Shown here: piece by piece, positions 49,315 to 61,199 of the stretch
Position numbering within the stretch: position 1 is the stretch's first letter
Layout of the letters: each line of letters opens with the position of its first letter
From: Bettongia penicillata ogilbyi
Taxonomy: Eukaryota > Chordata > Mammalia > Diprotodontia > Potoroidae
Direction: 5' to 3'
DNA: 64,000 nucleotides
Assembly: GCA_023548195.1 (NCBI GenBank)
Contig: JAJHZJ010000014.1
Coordinates: 17,185,718-17,249,717 of the forward strand
Position numbers and translations under genes: made by a program
The notes under the pieces: generated by a model
Told to the model about the DNA's origin: nothing
The model's database searches: none
Seen by the model: the letters and a program-made list of their open reading frames with translations, nothing else

Positions 49315-50494
49315 GTAATGGAAATTTGTTTAATGTTAAGCTACTTTTATTCAGGCCAATCTTAATTCATTGATTTTTGAAGGTCTATGAAACAAATTGT
49401 ATAGTACTGTAGCATATCATTTTTATATCAGTACATAATAAAACTATAAAAAGTGGGGTGAATGAAGTTAAAAAAGTAAGGATAAGTTAAGAATCAATTT
49501 TAGAATTTGTGTGGCATGATTATTTATAAAAGATTATATTAAATCAGTATCACTGAAAATCCTGATTTAATTTATGTGAAAATGGAATCATAGAAAGTTC
49601 ACGTTTAGGAGCAAAGAGTATATTGACTTCTTCCTACCTACTTTTTCTTTGGCTCTATACATATGTATGGTCATTATAATTATCTATTTGATTAGATAAG
49701 ATAATGTTCTTCCTAGACTGTTATTTTGTCCTATTATATCCAGTTATTTTCACATACTTTAGTACTTGGGTTGATCAATGTGCACTCCTGCAGGGAGCCA
49801 TCACATTGATGACAAGCCTGGAATCCATCAATACTCCCTGATATCCCATATAACTTTTGTTTACTGTAAATCCTCCATAGGAGGATTCACCAAACTTTCT
49901 GGGGGCCTGTTTCTAGATATCTGACATTGAGTGGGTATCATCAGAGTATAAGAGTTACTCATAGTTTATCAAACCTTGCTTTTATTACACAAATATATCA
50001 CTCCATTTCAGTTGCTCTCATCTGTTATCTTTTTTTGCCCCTTCTCTTACAAATTTCTTTTTTTTGGTAATATGTTGTAGCTTTCTGAGTACAAGTCTGA
50101 ATAAGTGTGGAGAGGTTCTTTATGCCGTCATCTGTGTGTTGGCCACTTGACAAGAATTCTTTTGTCATCACAACCCATACAGCAGAGAAAATCTCCTACT
50201 TACTGAATACCTTTCCATTTTTCTTTGAGTGACCTGCAACTTTACTCATTTGAAGATTTTGATATTCTATGACTCCTAGTCATTTCCCAGTATTTCTGGG
50301 AAAGTTTTGATGTTAAAAAGATAAGCATTTGTTTTTAGGGAGAGGCATAAATTTATTATAAGTACTGATAAGTTTCCCACAGACAGTCCATCCCAGTTAC
50401 CTGTTGTCCCTAGCTCCTTCCCCGTTTAGAGTATCCAGGAAATATATGCCATTGGACAGACTCTGTAGATTGTATGTACAATTGTGTATCAGAG

Positions 50495-50640
50495 TTTGAA
50501 GAATAAATGAATGAATGAATGAAAAAGCATTTATTAAACCTTTGCTGTGTGCCATGCACTGTGTAAGTAAGCACTGGGGATACAAATAAAAAAAAAAGAA
50601 GACACTCTCTGCCCACAAGAAAGATAACACATAGAAAGAA
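50495..50640 (+). repeat. Old interspersed repeat fragment
   Basis: 'aagcatttattaaacctttg', 'tgtgtgccatgcactgtgta' and 'gcactggggatacaaataaa' match the start of the repeat also seen at 22605, 55925 and 61415. It is preceded by a short GAAT repeat (50506-50521). Confidence 0.55.
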
Positions 50641-51339
50641 GTAGTAGTTCAGAGGGATCTTTTAGATTAGGAAATCATTGGGATTATCTATAGAGGCTTG
50701 CATCAACACGTTGACCTGATCCTTCCAGAAATGGTAATGGTAACTTGATTAATGCTTCCCAAAGGTAGAAATGGAAAAGGGGGAGGGGCACAGAAAATGT
50801 GCTGAGAGCAATATGAATGAACTAGATATTGGCTAGTTTATGTAGAATTCTCATAAATCAAGAGTGTAATCTGCCAGACTGAAGGATGGTAGCATGGAAG
50901 TAAGATGTATGAGGGGACATTCCAGATATATATGGTAATATGGTATTCTTTAGTCACTTGTTTTTCCTTTGCAAATAGGCTGAACTCTTTTTCTCTTTGT
51001 TTTGTTAAATTTTTTATTATTTTATTTTTCCTCAGTTACATGTAAAACAATTTTTAACATTCGTTTTTAAAACTTTTGAGTTCGAAATTCTCTTTCTCTG
51101 TTTCTATTCCCTTCCCCCATTGAGAAGGCAAGTAATTCCATATAGTTTATACATGTGTATTCATGCAAGACATACCCATAATTGTTATCTTGCAAAAGAT
51201 AACAGACAAAAATAAAACGCAATCAAAATAAAGTCAAAAAAATATGCTTCAGTTGGTATTCAGACACCATCAGTTCTTTCTCTGGAGATGGATAACATTT
51301 TTCATCTTAAGTCCTACAGAGTTGTCTTGGAATTGTATT

Positions 51340-51990
51340 GCTGAGAATAGCTAAGTAATTCACAGCGATTATCTTACAATATTGTTTTTACTTTGTATAT
51401 AGTACATTTCACTTTTCATTAGCCCATGCAAGTCTTTCCAGGTTTTTCTGAGAGCATTCTGGTCATCATTTCTTTTAGTACAATAGTATTCCATCACAAT
51501 CACATACCACAACTTGTTCAGCCATTCCCTAGTTGATGGGCATCCCCTCAATTTTTACTTTTTTGCCACCAGAAGAGAGCTACTATAAATATTTTGGTAC
51601 ATAGAGGTCTTTTTCCTTTTTAGGTTTAGTGGTATTGCTGGGTCAAAGGGTATGCATGGTTTTATAGCCCTTTGGGCATAGTTCCAAATTGCTCTACAGA
51701 ATGGTTTAATCAGTTCACAACTCATCTCACTTTTCCCACATTCCCTCCAACATTTGTCATTTACCTTTTGTGCCCTATTAGCCAATCTAATAGATATGAG
51801 GTAGTACCTTAGAATTGTTGTAATTTGCATTTTTCCAGTCAATAGTGAGTTAGGGTGTTTTTTGTATGGCTATAGATAGCTTTGATTATTTCATCTGAAA
51901 ACTGATCATATCTTCTGATCATTTATCAATTGGGAGTGCCTTTTATTTTTATAAATTGGACTCAGTTCTCTATATCTTTGAGAAATAAGA
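51340..51990 (-). pseudogene. L1 ORF2 C-terminal remnant
   Basis: The minus strand reads the L1 ORF2 C-terminal block in two offset frames. The upstream part includes CWRECGK and IPFDPAIPLNLKRK (51842-51555), and the downstream part CPSTREWLNKLWYVIVMEYY (51551-51369). These correspond to human WRGCGE, IPFDPAIPLLG and the WIKKMWHIYTMEYY region. The catalytic RT domain is absent. Confidence 0.85.
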
Positions 51991-52489
51991 CCTTTATCAG
52001 AGAAACTTGTTCAAAAATTTTTTCAGTTACTGCTGCTAAGTATATTTTCTTCCATCCTGTTCCACCTCCCACCCCCGACCATTTATTCTCCTCTCTTTCT
52101 CCTTTCACCTTGTCCCTTCTCAAAAGTGTTTTGCTTCTGACTATACCCTTCCCCAATCTGCCCTCCCAACTGTCACACCCACCTTCCCCCCCACCCTCAC
52201 AATCCACTTCCCCTCCTACTTTCCTGTAGGATAAGATAGATCTCTGTACCCAGATGAGTGTGTATGTTATTCCATCTTTGAACCAATTCTGATGAATAAG
52301 GTTCACTCACTCCCCTTCACTTTCCCCCCTTTCCCCTCCACTGTAAAAGCTTTTTCTTGCCTCTTTTATGTGTGAGATAATTTACTTCATTCTACCTCTC
52401 CTTTTTTCTTTCTCCCAGTACATTCCTTTTTCACCTCTTAATTTTATTTTTTAGGTATCATTGCTTCATACTCAACTCACATGTGCCCT

Positions 52490-52765
52490 CTGTCCAGTGC
52501 AGGAGTCAGGAGGACCTGATTTCAAATCTCACCTCAGACACTTTACTCTCACTGGCTGTGTGACCTTGGGCAAGTCACTTAACCCCAATTGCCTCATCCT
52601 GGGTCATCTCCAGTCATCCTGATGAACATCTGGTCACTGGATCCAGATGGCTCTGGAGGAGCAGTGAGAGTGGTGACCTGCACAGTCCTTCCTCACTCAA
52701 AAAACATAGTCAAGTGCAAGTCATGTCATTATTTTTCTGATAGCATGGTCTTTAGCAACGAAGGA
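52490..52765 (+). repeat. tRNA/CORE-type marsupial SINE at a deletion junction
   Basis: 'gtcaggaggacctgatttca', 'gtgaccttgggcaagtcact', 'taaccccaattgcctcatcc' and 'ggatccagatggctctggag', with a tail around 52700-52765. It lies exactly where about 580 bp of ORF1 C-terminus and spacer are missing relative to the intact HAL1. Confidence 0.85.
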
Positions 52766-53159
52766 TGAATACACACACATTTTACCCTCTGGTTCTAGAA
52801 TATCAGGATAGTTTTCCTTGATAATTTCTTGAAAGATGATGTCTAGGTTCTTTTTTTGATCATGACTTTCAGGTAGTCCAGTAATTTTTAAATGATCTCT
52901 CCTGCAGCTACTTTTCTGGTTAGTTGTTGTTTTCTGGTCAGAAATTGTCCTGTATTTTTTCATTCTTTTGATTTTGTTTTATTGTTTCTTTATTTCTCAT
53001 AAAGTCATTATCTTTCATATTCTCCATTCTAATTTTTAAGGTATTATTTTCTTCAGTGAACTTTTGGACCTCCTTTTCCCTTTAACCGATTCTGCTTTTA
53101 AAGGCATTCTTCCCCTCTGGCTTCTTGGACCTCTTTTTACCATTTGACCTAGTCTTTTT

Positions 53160-54128
53160 AAAAAATTATTTAATTAACTTTTAGTTTTCAACATTCCCTT
53201 CCATAAGATTTTGAGTTTCAAATTTTCTCCCTTTTCCTTTCTTTCCCACTCCCCAAAATGCATGCAACCTGATATAGGCTCTACTTATGCATTCATAGTC
53301 AATATATTTTCACATTAGCCATGAAGTAAAGAAGAATTAGAACTAATGGGAGAAACCAGGAGAAAGAAGAAACAAACAAAACAGCAAAAGAAAAGGAGAG
53401 CAAATTGTGTGCTTCTATCTACATTCAGACTCCAGAGTTCTTTGTCTGGATGTGAATAGCATTTTCCATCATGAATCTTTTAGACTTGCCTTAGATCCTT
53501 GCATTGCTGAGAAGAGCTAAGTCTGAAATATTCTCTTTCTACTCATTTCACTCAACATCAGTTCATATAGGCAGGTTTACTCAAGTCCACTTGCTCATCA
53601 TTTCTTATAGCACCGTATTATTCCATTATATTCATATACCACAACCTGTTCAACCATATCCCAACTGATGGACATCCCCTCAATTTCCAATTCTTTGCCA
53701 CCATAAAAAGAGCTGCTATAAATATGATCTCTTTTTTATACAGATCTAGAAGTGGTATTACTGGGTCAAAGGGTATGCATAGTTTAATAACCCTTTGGGC
53801 ATCATTTCAAATTGCTCTTCAGAATGGTTGTATCAATTCACAACTCCACCAACAGTGCTTTAGTGTTCCAGTTTTCCCACATCTTCTCCAGTTTTTATGA
53901 TTTTCCTATTTTGTCATGTTAGCCAATCTGATAGGTATGATGTGATACCTCAGAATTGTTTTGATTTGCATTTCTCTAATCAGTAATGATTTAGAGTAGT
54001 TTTGCATGTGACTGTTAATGACTTGAATTTCTTCCTCTGAAAACTGCCTGTTCGTATCCTTTGGCCATTTATCAGTTGGGGAATGAATTGTATTTTTAGA
54101 AATTTGACTCAGTTCTCTATATATTTTA
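53160..54128 (-). mobile_element. Nested 5'-truncated L1 with 14-bp target duplication
   Basis: GACCTAGTCTTTTT (53146-53159) and GATCTAGTCTTTTT (54129-54142) flank it. The minus strand has a tail, the L1 3' UTR and ORF2 C-terminal sequence ('tgttcaaccatatcccaact', 'ctgggtcaaagggtatgcat' on +). It interrupts the ORF1 coiled coil of the 50990-55319 element and is therefore younger. Confidence 0.85.
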
Positions 54129-56369
54129 GATCTAGTCTTTTTTTAAGGTGTTATTTTCTTCAGTATTTCTTTGTTTCCTTTACCAAACTGTTGATTCTTA
54201 TTTTTCTGATTTTCTTGAATCACTCTCGTTCTCTTCCCAATTTCCCCTTTTTCTTGCTTACTTGATTTTCAAAATTCTTTTTTAGCTCTTCCATGGCCTA
54301 AGACCAATTCATATTTTTCTTGGAGGCTTCATAGGTCTGAGCTTTGACTTTGTTGTTTAGTTCTGAGTGTGTTTTTTGATCTGGTCACTATAGTAACTTT
54401 CTGTGGTCAGAATTTTTTTCTGTTGTTTGGTCATTTTCCCAGTTTATTTTTTGACTTTTAACTCTTTGTTACAGTAGCACTCTGCTTCTAGGGTGAAGGG
54501 TGCAGTGTCCCAAGTTTCAGGGTTTTTATGCAACTGTTTTCAGAGATACTTCTAGGGACCAGTAAGTTTTCAGTTGTTCCAAGGTGATATGATCCAAGGC
54601 GAAGTGTTTACTATTCTCCTAACCTGTGCACTGGTCTATGAGAGTCCACAAGCACTCTTTTTTCCCCTGGAACTGTGAGGAGGGTCCCTTACTATGCTTG
54701 TGCTCCTCCTAGCCCTGGAACTGCCACCCAGAACTGCAATCTGAATCCAAGTATGGGCAAAATAACAGAGTCCTGCTTCAGTGTTTGCAGAAAGACTCCT
54801 GTAATCTCTTTCTGCCCAGTTGTTCCACCCTCCTTTACTCTCTGTGGGCTGAGAGCCCCAAAAGCAGCCGCTGGCACTATTGCTGCTGGTACAGTCGCTC
54901 CTAAGGCCTGCTCTTGGTTTGCTGTGTTTGGGCTTGTGCTTGATTGTGCTCCACGCTTGCCCACATATGACAGACTTTTTCTGCTTACCTTCAAAGCTGT
55001 TTTTGGTGTCTGGGGCTGAGAGGTCTAGAAACCTCCACTGTTTTCAGTGATTCAGTTGCCCTGAGGCCTGCTCTTTTTTTGCTGGGGCCTCTCTTTGTTG
55101 GACTTGCTGAATTGTGCTCCTTTCTCACCCTGGTGCAACAGACCTTTCCTTCTGACCTTCCAGTTTGTCTTGGGCTGAAAATTTGTTTCATGCCATCTTT
55201 TTTGTGGGCTCTGCTACTCTAAAATTTCTTTAGAGTAATTTTTTAAAGGTATTTGAAGGGATTTGGGGGAGAGCTCAGGCAAGTCCCTGCTTTTACTCTG
55301 TCACCTTGGCTCTGTCCCCAATAGGCTGAACTCTTGAGTTCTCTGGATCTTATTTAGGATTGTTGTAGGGCTTGATGCTGTTTGTAAAATTGCATCAGCA
55401 AGACCTCACAAAATATGGGGAATCTCTCTCCCATGTGGAATCAGTGTTTGTCTTCTTCTGTGACAGTAAGAGACACCTTTGGTAAACATTCATCTTGTTT
55501 TATATCTGCATTGATATTTGAAACAAGAGGAATTTTGAGAAAAGTTATGTTAGTTTCATCTTTTAAAAAATCTTGTAGGATTTTAACATACACATTGGAG
55601 GTGTCTTCATATATGTTTGTGAGAGAGCCTGAAAATCAAATTTGCTCTGTTGAATCAAATGCTTTCTTTTAGGCAGCAAACAGATTCACCTTTGATTTTT
55701 AAATTTCTGTAGTGACTCCTTCCCTTTTCATTACCCCCCTTTTTCATTATAGTAATCTACAAAAATACTTTTCTTAGCTTATATCTTAAATAACCTTTAG
55801 CAGTTATAATTTTTGTGGCAATATACAAATCTTAAACATACAATAAGAATGCAAAGATATTTATTGATAAAGTGCTTTGTAATTTTCATGTTTATGACTT
55901 GTGAACGTAATAAACATATATAATCAAATCAAGTCAACAAACATTTATTAAGTACCCTATGTGCCAGATGCTATGTTAAATGCTGTGCTAGTCTTAATGT
56001 GATGAGTAGACTTATTTCTCTGTGCAGTGTTTCTTAAAATGTGTCATTGATAATATTGTTAGATATACTTTTCTAACCACTAATAGATTAGTATTTTTTC
56101 TTTGTAACAATTATATTACACAGCCTTGTTTTACACAAATAAAATGCTACAAATTAATATTAAAATTCATTATTACTGAAACACTTATTTCAATATGTTA
56201 TGACAAGGTACAATCACAGTGGTTTATTAAGTATTTGTGTTCAATAAGGGTAAGGTCACTGGTGTTACATATGTTCATAAAACAAACTTTTTTGCTTGTA
56301 CATCCCTATAAATAAAAAAAAAAGTAAATACAAATTTCCTTATTTTTATAGCTTTACTTATTTATAATT

Positions 56370-57000
56370 TATATGCTACTAGATGAGATTAATTATGAAA
56401 TACTATTTGATCCTGGAGTTAATAGGGAGCCACTGAGTTTTGAGCAGGAGAATGACATTGTCAGACTTGTTATAGGAAAATCACTGTCAGCCATGTGGAG
56501 ATGTATTGGAGAGGAGAGATACTTGAAGCAAGGAGACAAATTAGGAGGCTGTTTGAACTATGGTGGTTGCTTATATGAATGGAGAGAGAGGAAGGTATGT
56601 GAAAGATACTGTGTAGTTAGAAATGGAATGTTTTGCATCTGATTGGCTATATAGGAGGAAGAAGAGTAAAGAATTGAAGATAATATTGAGGTTGTGAACT
56701 TGGTGATTAGAACTCTTGTGGTGGCCTACTTGATAATAGGGAAATTTAAAGATGGGTTTGGGGGTAAAGATAAAAAGATTTGCAATATTCATCATTCTAC
56801 CAATCTTGTACAATTAATTATTCTCTCACCCAAAATGATAAGGTTAAGGGTGGGGTTTTTTACTCACTAGACTTGCTCCTGCAGATTTGCAGTGAGTATA
56901 CCAGTTATGATGAGATGGACAGGGAAACAGGGGTGAATATACTGGAGACCTGAGAAAGGGAAATTTTCCCAGGAGCACCTGAAGCAGCTCCAGTGGTAGT
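56370..57000 (+). repeat. Ancient interspersed repeat (same family as 7130-8140)
   Basis: 'agggagccactgagttttga', 'gagaatgacattgtcagact', 'gagatgtattggagaggag', 'aatattgaggttgtgaactt' and 'tttgcaatattcat' preserve the family order. No open frame. Confidence 0.55.
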
Positions 57001-58024
57001 AAGGCTATAATGGACATGAGGATCATTGACCTGGCTAGGAAAGGGAGAGGTTGGAAGCTTGTATAGCAGAGGGAGTGGACAAAGTGAGGAAGTATTGGAA
57101 GGTAGGAGTATGGTTGTATGACCATCATTATTTGTATTTATCGTCTGTACTTTTCAATGAATTTTGTAACTTTAAAGACCTGTTGTACTATGAAATATTA
57201 TTTGTAAAATCTTCCTCTTTCCTTTCTTCAGAGTTGCCTTCAGTGCCTGTATACAGATTTTACTTATAAAAACTTTATAGACATAATGATTAGTCAGTAG
57301 TTATTGATTTCACTTGTTCTCCATTTTTGGTCAGTTTGTTCTGAGTGTTTGGTTTTCTATCATCTTTCATATGCCATGATAATGAATCCCTCAATGTCCT
57401 TAAAATTGTGTTGCCTACAATACTGAGCTTCTCTGTGGATACATACTCCCTATAGTACAGCTGCACCTACTCATATTTGTTTCCACTGCTTTTTCCTTAT
57501 ACAGCACTTTTAGAGCAGTTTTGTTGGTGACTTTCAATTTGCTAGTTCCACTGTCCCTACTAGAGAAAAAAGCTTGTTATGAAGCCTTTTCCTTTTTTTA
57601 ATGTTTTCCTCCTTCTAGTTCTAAATTTAAGTTCAGCTGGGATGCCTAACTAACTAGTCTTGTTTTTCTTTGCACTATTTCTTGCTGTTGATATCCCTCC
57701 AGAAGGTAAATGGATAAAAGAATAGATATCAAGAGAAAGTATCAGCATTTCCAGTTAAACATCCCACAGGATATTTAAGCTGTGGAAGTAAATCATCTTA
57801 CCAAGAAGACAAAAAGAACCTATACATTCCTTCAGCCAGCATGTTTCCTCTTTGCCAAGTGGAGGAATACAGGAGCCATGAACAGCATGGGTTAAAATAC
57901 AAACTCATTTGTAAAATCCTATGGAGGAGGATGATAAACATTTATGTAGGCCCTGAGGATGCCCATTTCAACCATTACCCTTCCCACTCCCAAATTACTT
58001 TACCCTAAACACTTTGTATCTTCA

Positions 58025-58140
58025 TTGTGTGACCATTGAAAAGTTACTTAGTCTTTTGGCTTTCAGTTTACACCAATGTAAAATGAACAGGTTATACTAT
58101 TTGATGACAAGTCACTTTCACCTCTAAATCTGTGAGCCTT
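58025..58140 (+). repeat. MIR-like SINE fragment
   Basis: 'tgtgaccattgaaaagttac', 'ttagtcttttggctttcagt' and 'ttcacctctaaatctgtga' match the CORE-SINE. Confidence 0.5.
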
Positions 58141-59064
58141 TTTGTAGAGATAAGTAAATGCAAGATAATGTATTTCTCTCCTTTAAAGTCATAAAAACAC
58201 TAATAAAGAGGATGAGGAGTAGCTTCCTAAAAGGCACTTTATTTCAGCCTTGAAGAGTGAGAAGGATTTTCAGAGTTAAAGATGAGGAAAAAGTGATGTG
58301 GGCATCAAGGTGACTTGTATAAATGCATTAAGTTAGGAAATATGATATCAAATTTGGGGAACACTAAATAGTTACATTTGGGTGGGATTTAGATTATTTA
58401 AAGAATAATGTGGGGGGGAGGAGCCAAAATGGCAGAGTAGAAAGATTCACATATGTTAGCTCCGAACCCACAGCCCATAAAATACCTGTAAAGAAGAACT
58501 CCCAACAAATTCTGGAGCAGCAGAAGCCACAGAACAATGGAGTAGAGGAGATTTCTGTTCCAGAGAGCCCTGAAAAACCAACACCAAAGGTCTGTCGCTC
58601 ACCAGACCCGGAGCAGAGCCCAGCCCTACCTTGGCCATGCGGCACCAAGAGGAGCAGATCCGAGCAGGCTTCAGGGATAGAATCTCCAGCAGCCGCAAAG
58701 GTCCCTCCACCCACAGGTGCAAAGGTCAGTGAGAGAATCTTTATGGCTGGCAAAGAGGGGAGCAGGGTGTCCCCATAACTCAGGCCCCCTCGGGAGGCAG
58801 CAGCAGAGGCAGCAGCAGGCAGGAGCTCGGATCCATTACTGAAGGTCTCCACATAAACTCCCTGAGGGAACTCTGCCCCGTGTGGCCGCCCTGCCCCCAC
58901 CCGGGCAGCTGAACTTAATCTCACACTGAATAGCAGCCCTGCCCCTGATGAAAGCCCTGAGGCTGGGAAGCAGCATTTGAATCCCAGACCCCAAGCAGTA
59001 GCTGGGTGGATCTGGAGACAAGGTGGGTGTGGAAAGGAATCTTAAAAGGCAAGTAATTGGGAAA

Positions 59065-60170
59065 ATGCCCAGAAAAGGGAAAAAAAAATAAGACCATAGA
59101 AGGTAAATTTCTTGGTGAACAGATATCCCCTCCTTTCCTTTCTAATGAGGAAGAACAATGCTTACCATCAGGGAAAGACATAAAAGTCAAGGCTTCTGTA
59201 AACCATACATCCAAAATAAATATTCAGTGGGCTCAGGCCATGGAAGAGCTCAAAAAGGATTTTGAAAATCAAGTTAGAGAGGTGGAGGAAAAACTGGGAA
59301 GAGAAATGAGAGAGATGCAAGAAAAGCATGAAAAGCAGGTCAACACCTTGGTAAAGGAGACCCAAAAATATGCTGAAGAAAATAACACCTTGAAAAATAG
59401 GCTCACTCAATTGGCAAAAGAGGTTCAAAAAGCCAATGAGGAGAAGAATGCTTTCAAAAGCACAATTAGCCAAATGGAAAAGGAGGATCACTGAAGAAAA
59501 TAGTTCTTTCAAAATTAGAATGGAACAGATGGAGGCTAATGACTTTATGAGAATCCAAGAAATCACCAAACAAAACCAAAAGAATGAAAAAATGGGAGAG
59601 AATGTGAAATATCTCATTGGAAAAACAACTGACCGGGAAAATAGATCCAGGAGAGACAATTTAAAAATTATGGGACTACCTGAAAGCCATGATCAAAAAA
59701 AGAGCCTAGACATCATCTTTCATGAAATTATCAAGGAAAACTGCCCTGAGATTCTAGAACCAGGGGGCAAAATAAGTATTCAAGGAATCCACCCATCACT
59801 GCCTGAAAGAGATCCAAAAAGAGAAACTCCTAGGAACATTGTGGCCAAATTCCAGAATTCCCAGGTCAAGGAGAAAATATTGCAAGCAGCTAGAAAGAAA
59901 CAATTCCAGTATTGTGGAAATACAATCAGGATAACACAAAATCTAGCAGCTTCTATATTAAGGGATCGAAGGGTGTGGAATAGGATATTCCAGAACTCAA
60001 AGGAACTAAGACTCAAACCAAGAATCACCTACCCAGCAAAACTGAGTATAATACTTCAGGGGAAGAAATGGTGTTTCAATGAAATAGAAGACTTTCAAGC
60101 ATTCTTGATGAAAAGACCAGAGCTGAAAAGAAAATTTGACTTTCAAACACAAGAATCAAGAGAAGCATGA
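59065..60170 (+). pseudogene. L1-type ORF1, two frameshifts
   Basis: Same domain order as the intact ORF1 at 34039-35142: coiled coil (59220-59500), RRM with RRDNLKIMGLPES (59650-59690) and PRNIVAKF (about 59830), and a C-terminal domain with RITYPAKLSI. Two lesions are visible. One extra A in the A-run after codon 5 (near 59080-59090) puts the natural ATG out of frame and gives an early stop. An 8-bp deletion near 59492 shifts the frame at the end of the coiled coil. The rest is open to a TGA at 60168-60170, five codons later than in the intact copy. Confidence 0.88.
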
Positions 60171-60290
60171 AAAGGTAAACAGTAAAGAGAAGTCATAAGG
60201 GACTTACTAAAGTTGAACTGTTTACATTCCTACATGGAAAGACAATATTTGTAACTCTTGAAACTTTTCAGTATCTGGGTAATTGGTGGG

Positions 60291-60293
<3 letters not shown>

Positions 60294-60329
<36 letters not shown>

Positions 60330-60344
60330 GTGCACACACACACA
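60294..60344. repeat. (CA)n microsatellite in HAL1 spacer
   Basis: A near-pure CA run with a small 'agtg' interruption, at the same element position as the (TG)n of the intact minus-strand copy. Confidence 0.9.
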
Positions 60345-61199
60345 GGGACAGAGAGCACAGAGTGAATTGAATAGGATGGGATCATACCTTAAAAAAATGA
60401 AGTTAAGCAGTGAGAGAGAAATGTATTGGGAGGAGAGAGGGAGAAATGGAATGGGGCAAATTATCTGTCATGGAAGAGGCAGGCAGGAGACTTTTTAGTG
60501 GAGGGAAAAAGAGGAGAGCTGAGAGAAAAACAAGAAGTTTACTCTCATCACATCCAACTAAAAGGAAGGAGTAAAATGCAAACTCATTTTGGTATGAAAA
60601 ACATATCTTACAATACCGGAAAGTGGGGGAGAAGGGGATAAGCAGGGTAGGGGGGTGATGGAAGAGAGGGCAATGGGAGGAGGGAGCAATTTGAAATCAA
60701 CACTCTTGGGGAGGGACAGGATCAAAAGAGAGAATAGAAGCAATGGGGGCAGGATGGGATGGAGGGCAATATAGTTAGTCTTACACAACACGACTATTAT
60801 GGAAGTCATTTGCAAAACTACACAGATATGGCTTATATTGAATTGCCTGCCTTCCCAAAGGGAATGGGTGGGGAGGGAGGGATTGGGAGAATTTGGAACT
60901 CAAAGTTTTCGGAACAACTGGTTAGTATTGTTCTTGCTACTAGGAAATAAGAAATACAGGTAATGAGGAATAGAAAGTTATCTGGCCCTACAGGACAAAA
61001 GAGAAGATGGGGACAAGAGAAGGGAGGGATGATAGAAGAGAGGGCAGATTGGTGATAGGGGAAATTAGAATGCTTGGTGTATTGGGGTGGGGGGAGGGGA
61101 CAAATGGGGAGAAAATTTGTAACCCAAAATTTTGTGAAAATGAATGTAAAAAGTTAAATAAATTTATAAAAGAAAATAGTGTGAATTAAGTCTGAGTAA

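Larger units (their letters stand above)
50990..55319 (-). mobile_element. Composite L1: ORF1 + spacer + ORF2 C-terminus + 3' UTR
   Basis: A 16-bp direct repeat, AATAGGCTGAACTCTT, lies at 50974-50989 and 55320-55335, exactly outside the 3' tail and the 5' end, so the whole is one insertion. On the minus strand: 5' UTR 55319 to about 54480, ORF1 remnant about 54480-52775 (split by a later L1 at 53160-54128), a SINE at 52490-52765, the HAL1-like spacer (52490-52040), a truncated ORF2 C-terminus (about 52030-51340) and 3' UTR. ORF1 from the RRM onwards is lost at the SINE. The endonuclease and most of the RT are absent. Confidence 0.78.
58412..61168 (+). mobile_element. Full-length HAL1-type element in sense orientation, ORF1 frameshifted
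   Basis: It begins with a G run and GGAGGAGCCAAAATGGCAGA, then a 5' UTR (to 59064), ORF1 (59065-60170), a (CA)n spacer and purine-rich 3' UTR ending 'gtgaaaatgaatgtaaaaag' and an A/T-rich tail. Imperfect duplications flank it: AAAGAATAATGTG (58400-58412) and AAAGAAAATAGTGTG (61169-61183). There is no ORF2. The layout matches the minus-strand copy at 33012-35901 from end to end. Confidence 0.85.

Noticed and set aside
58394..58924. A 176-codon minus-strand frame
   Set aside because: It is the antisense of the HAL1 5' UTR; the same kind of frame appears opposite the 5' UTRs of other copies, and nothing supports translation.
60283..60498. A plus-strand frame with a His-Thr repeat
   Set aside because: It is the translation of the (CA)n microsatellite in the HAL1 spacer.
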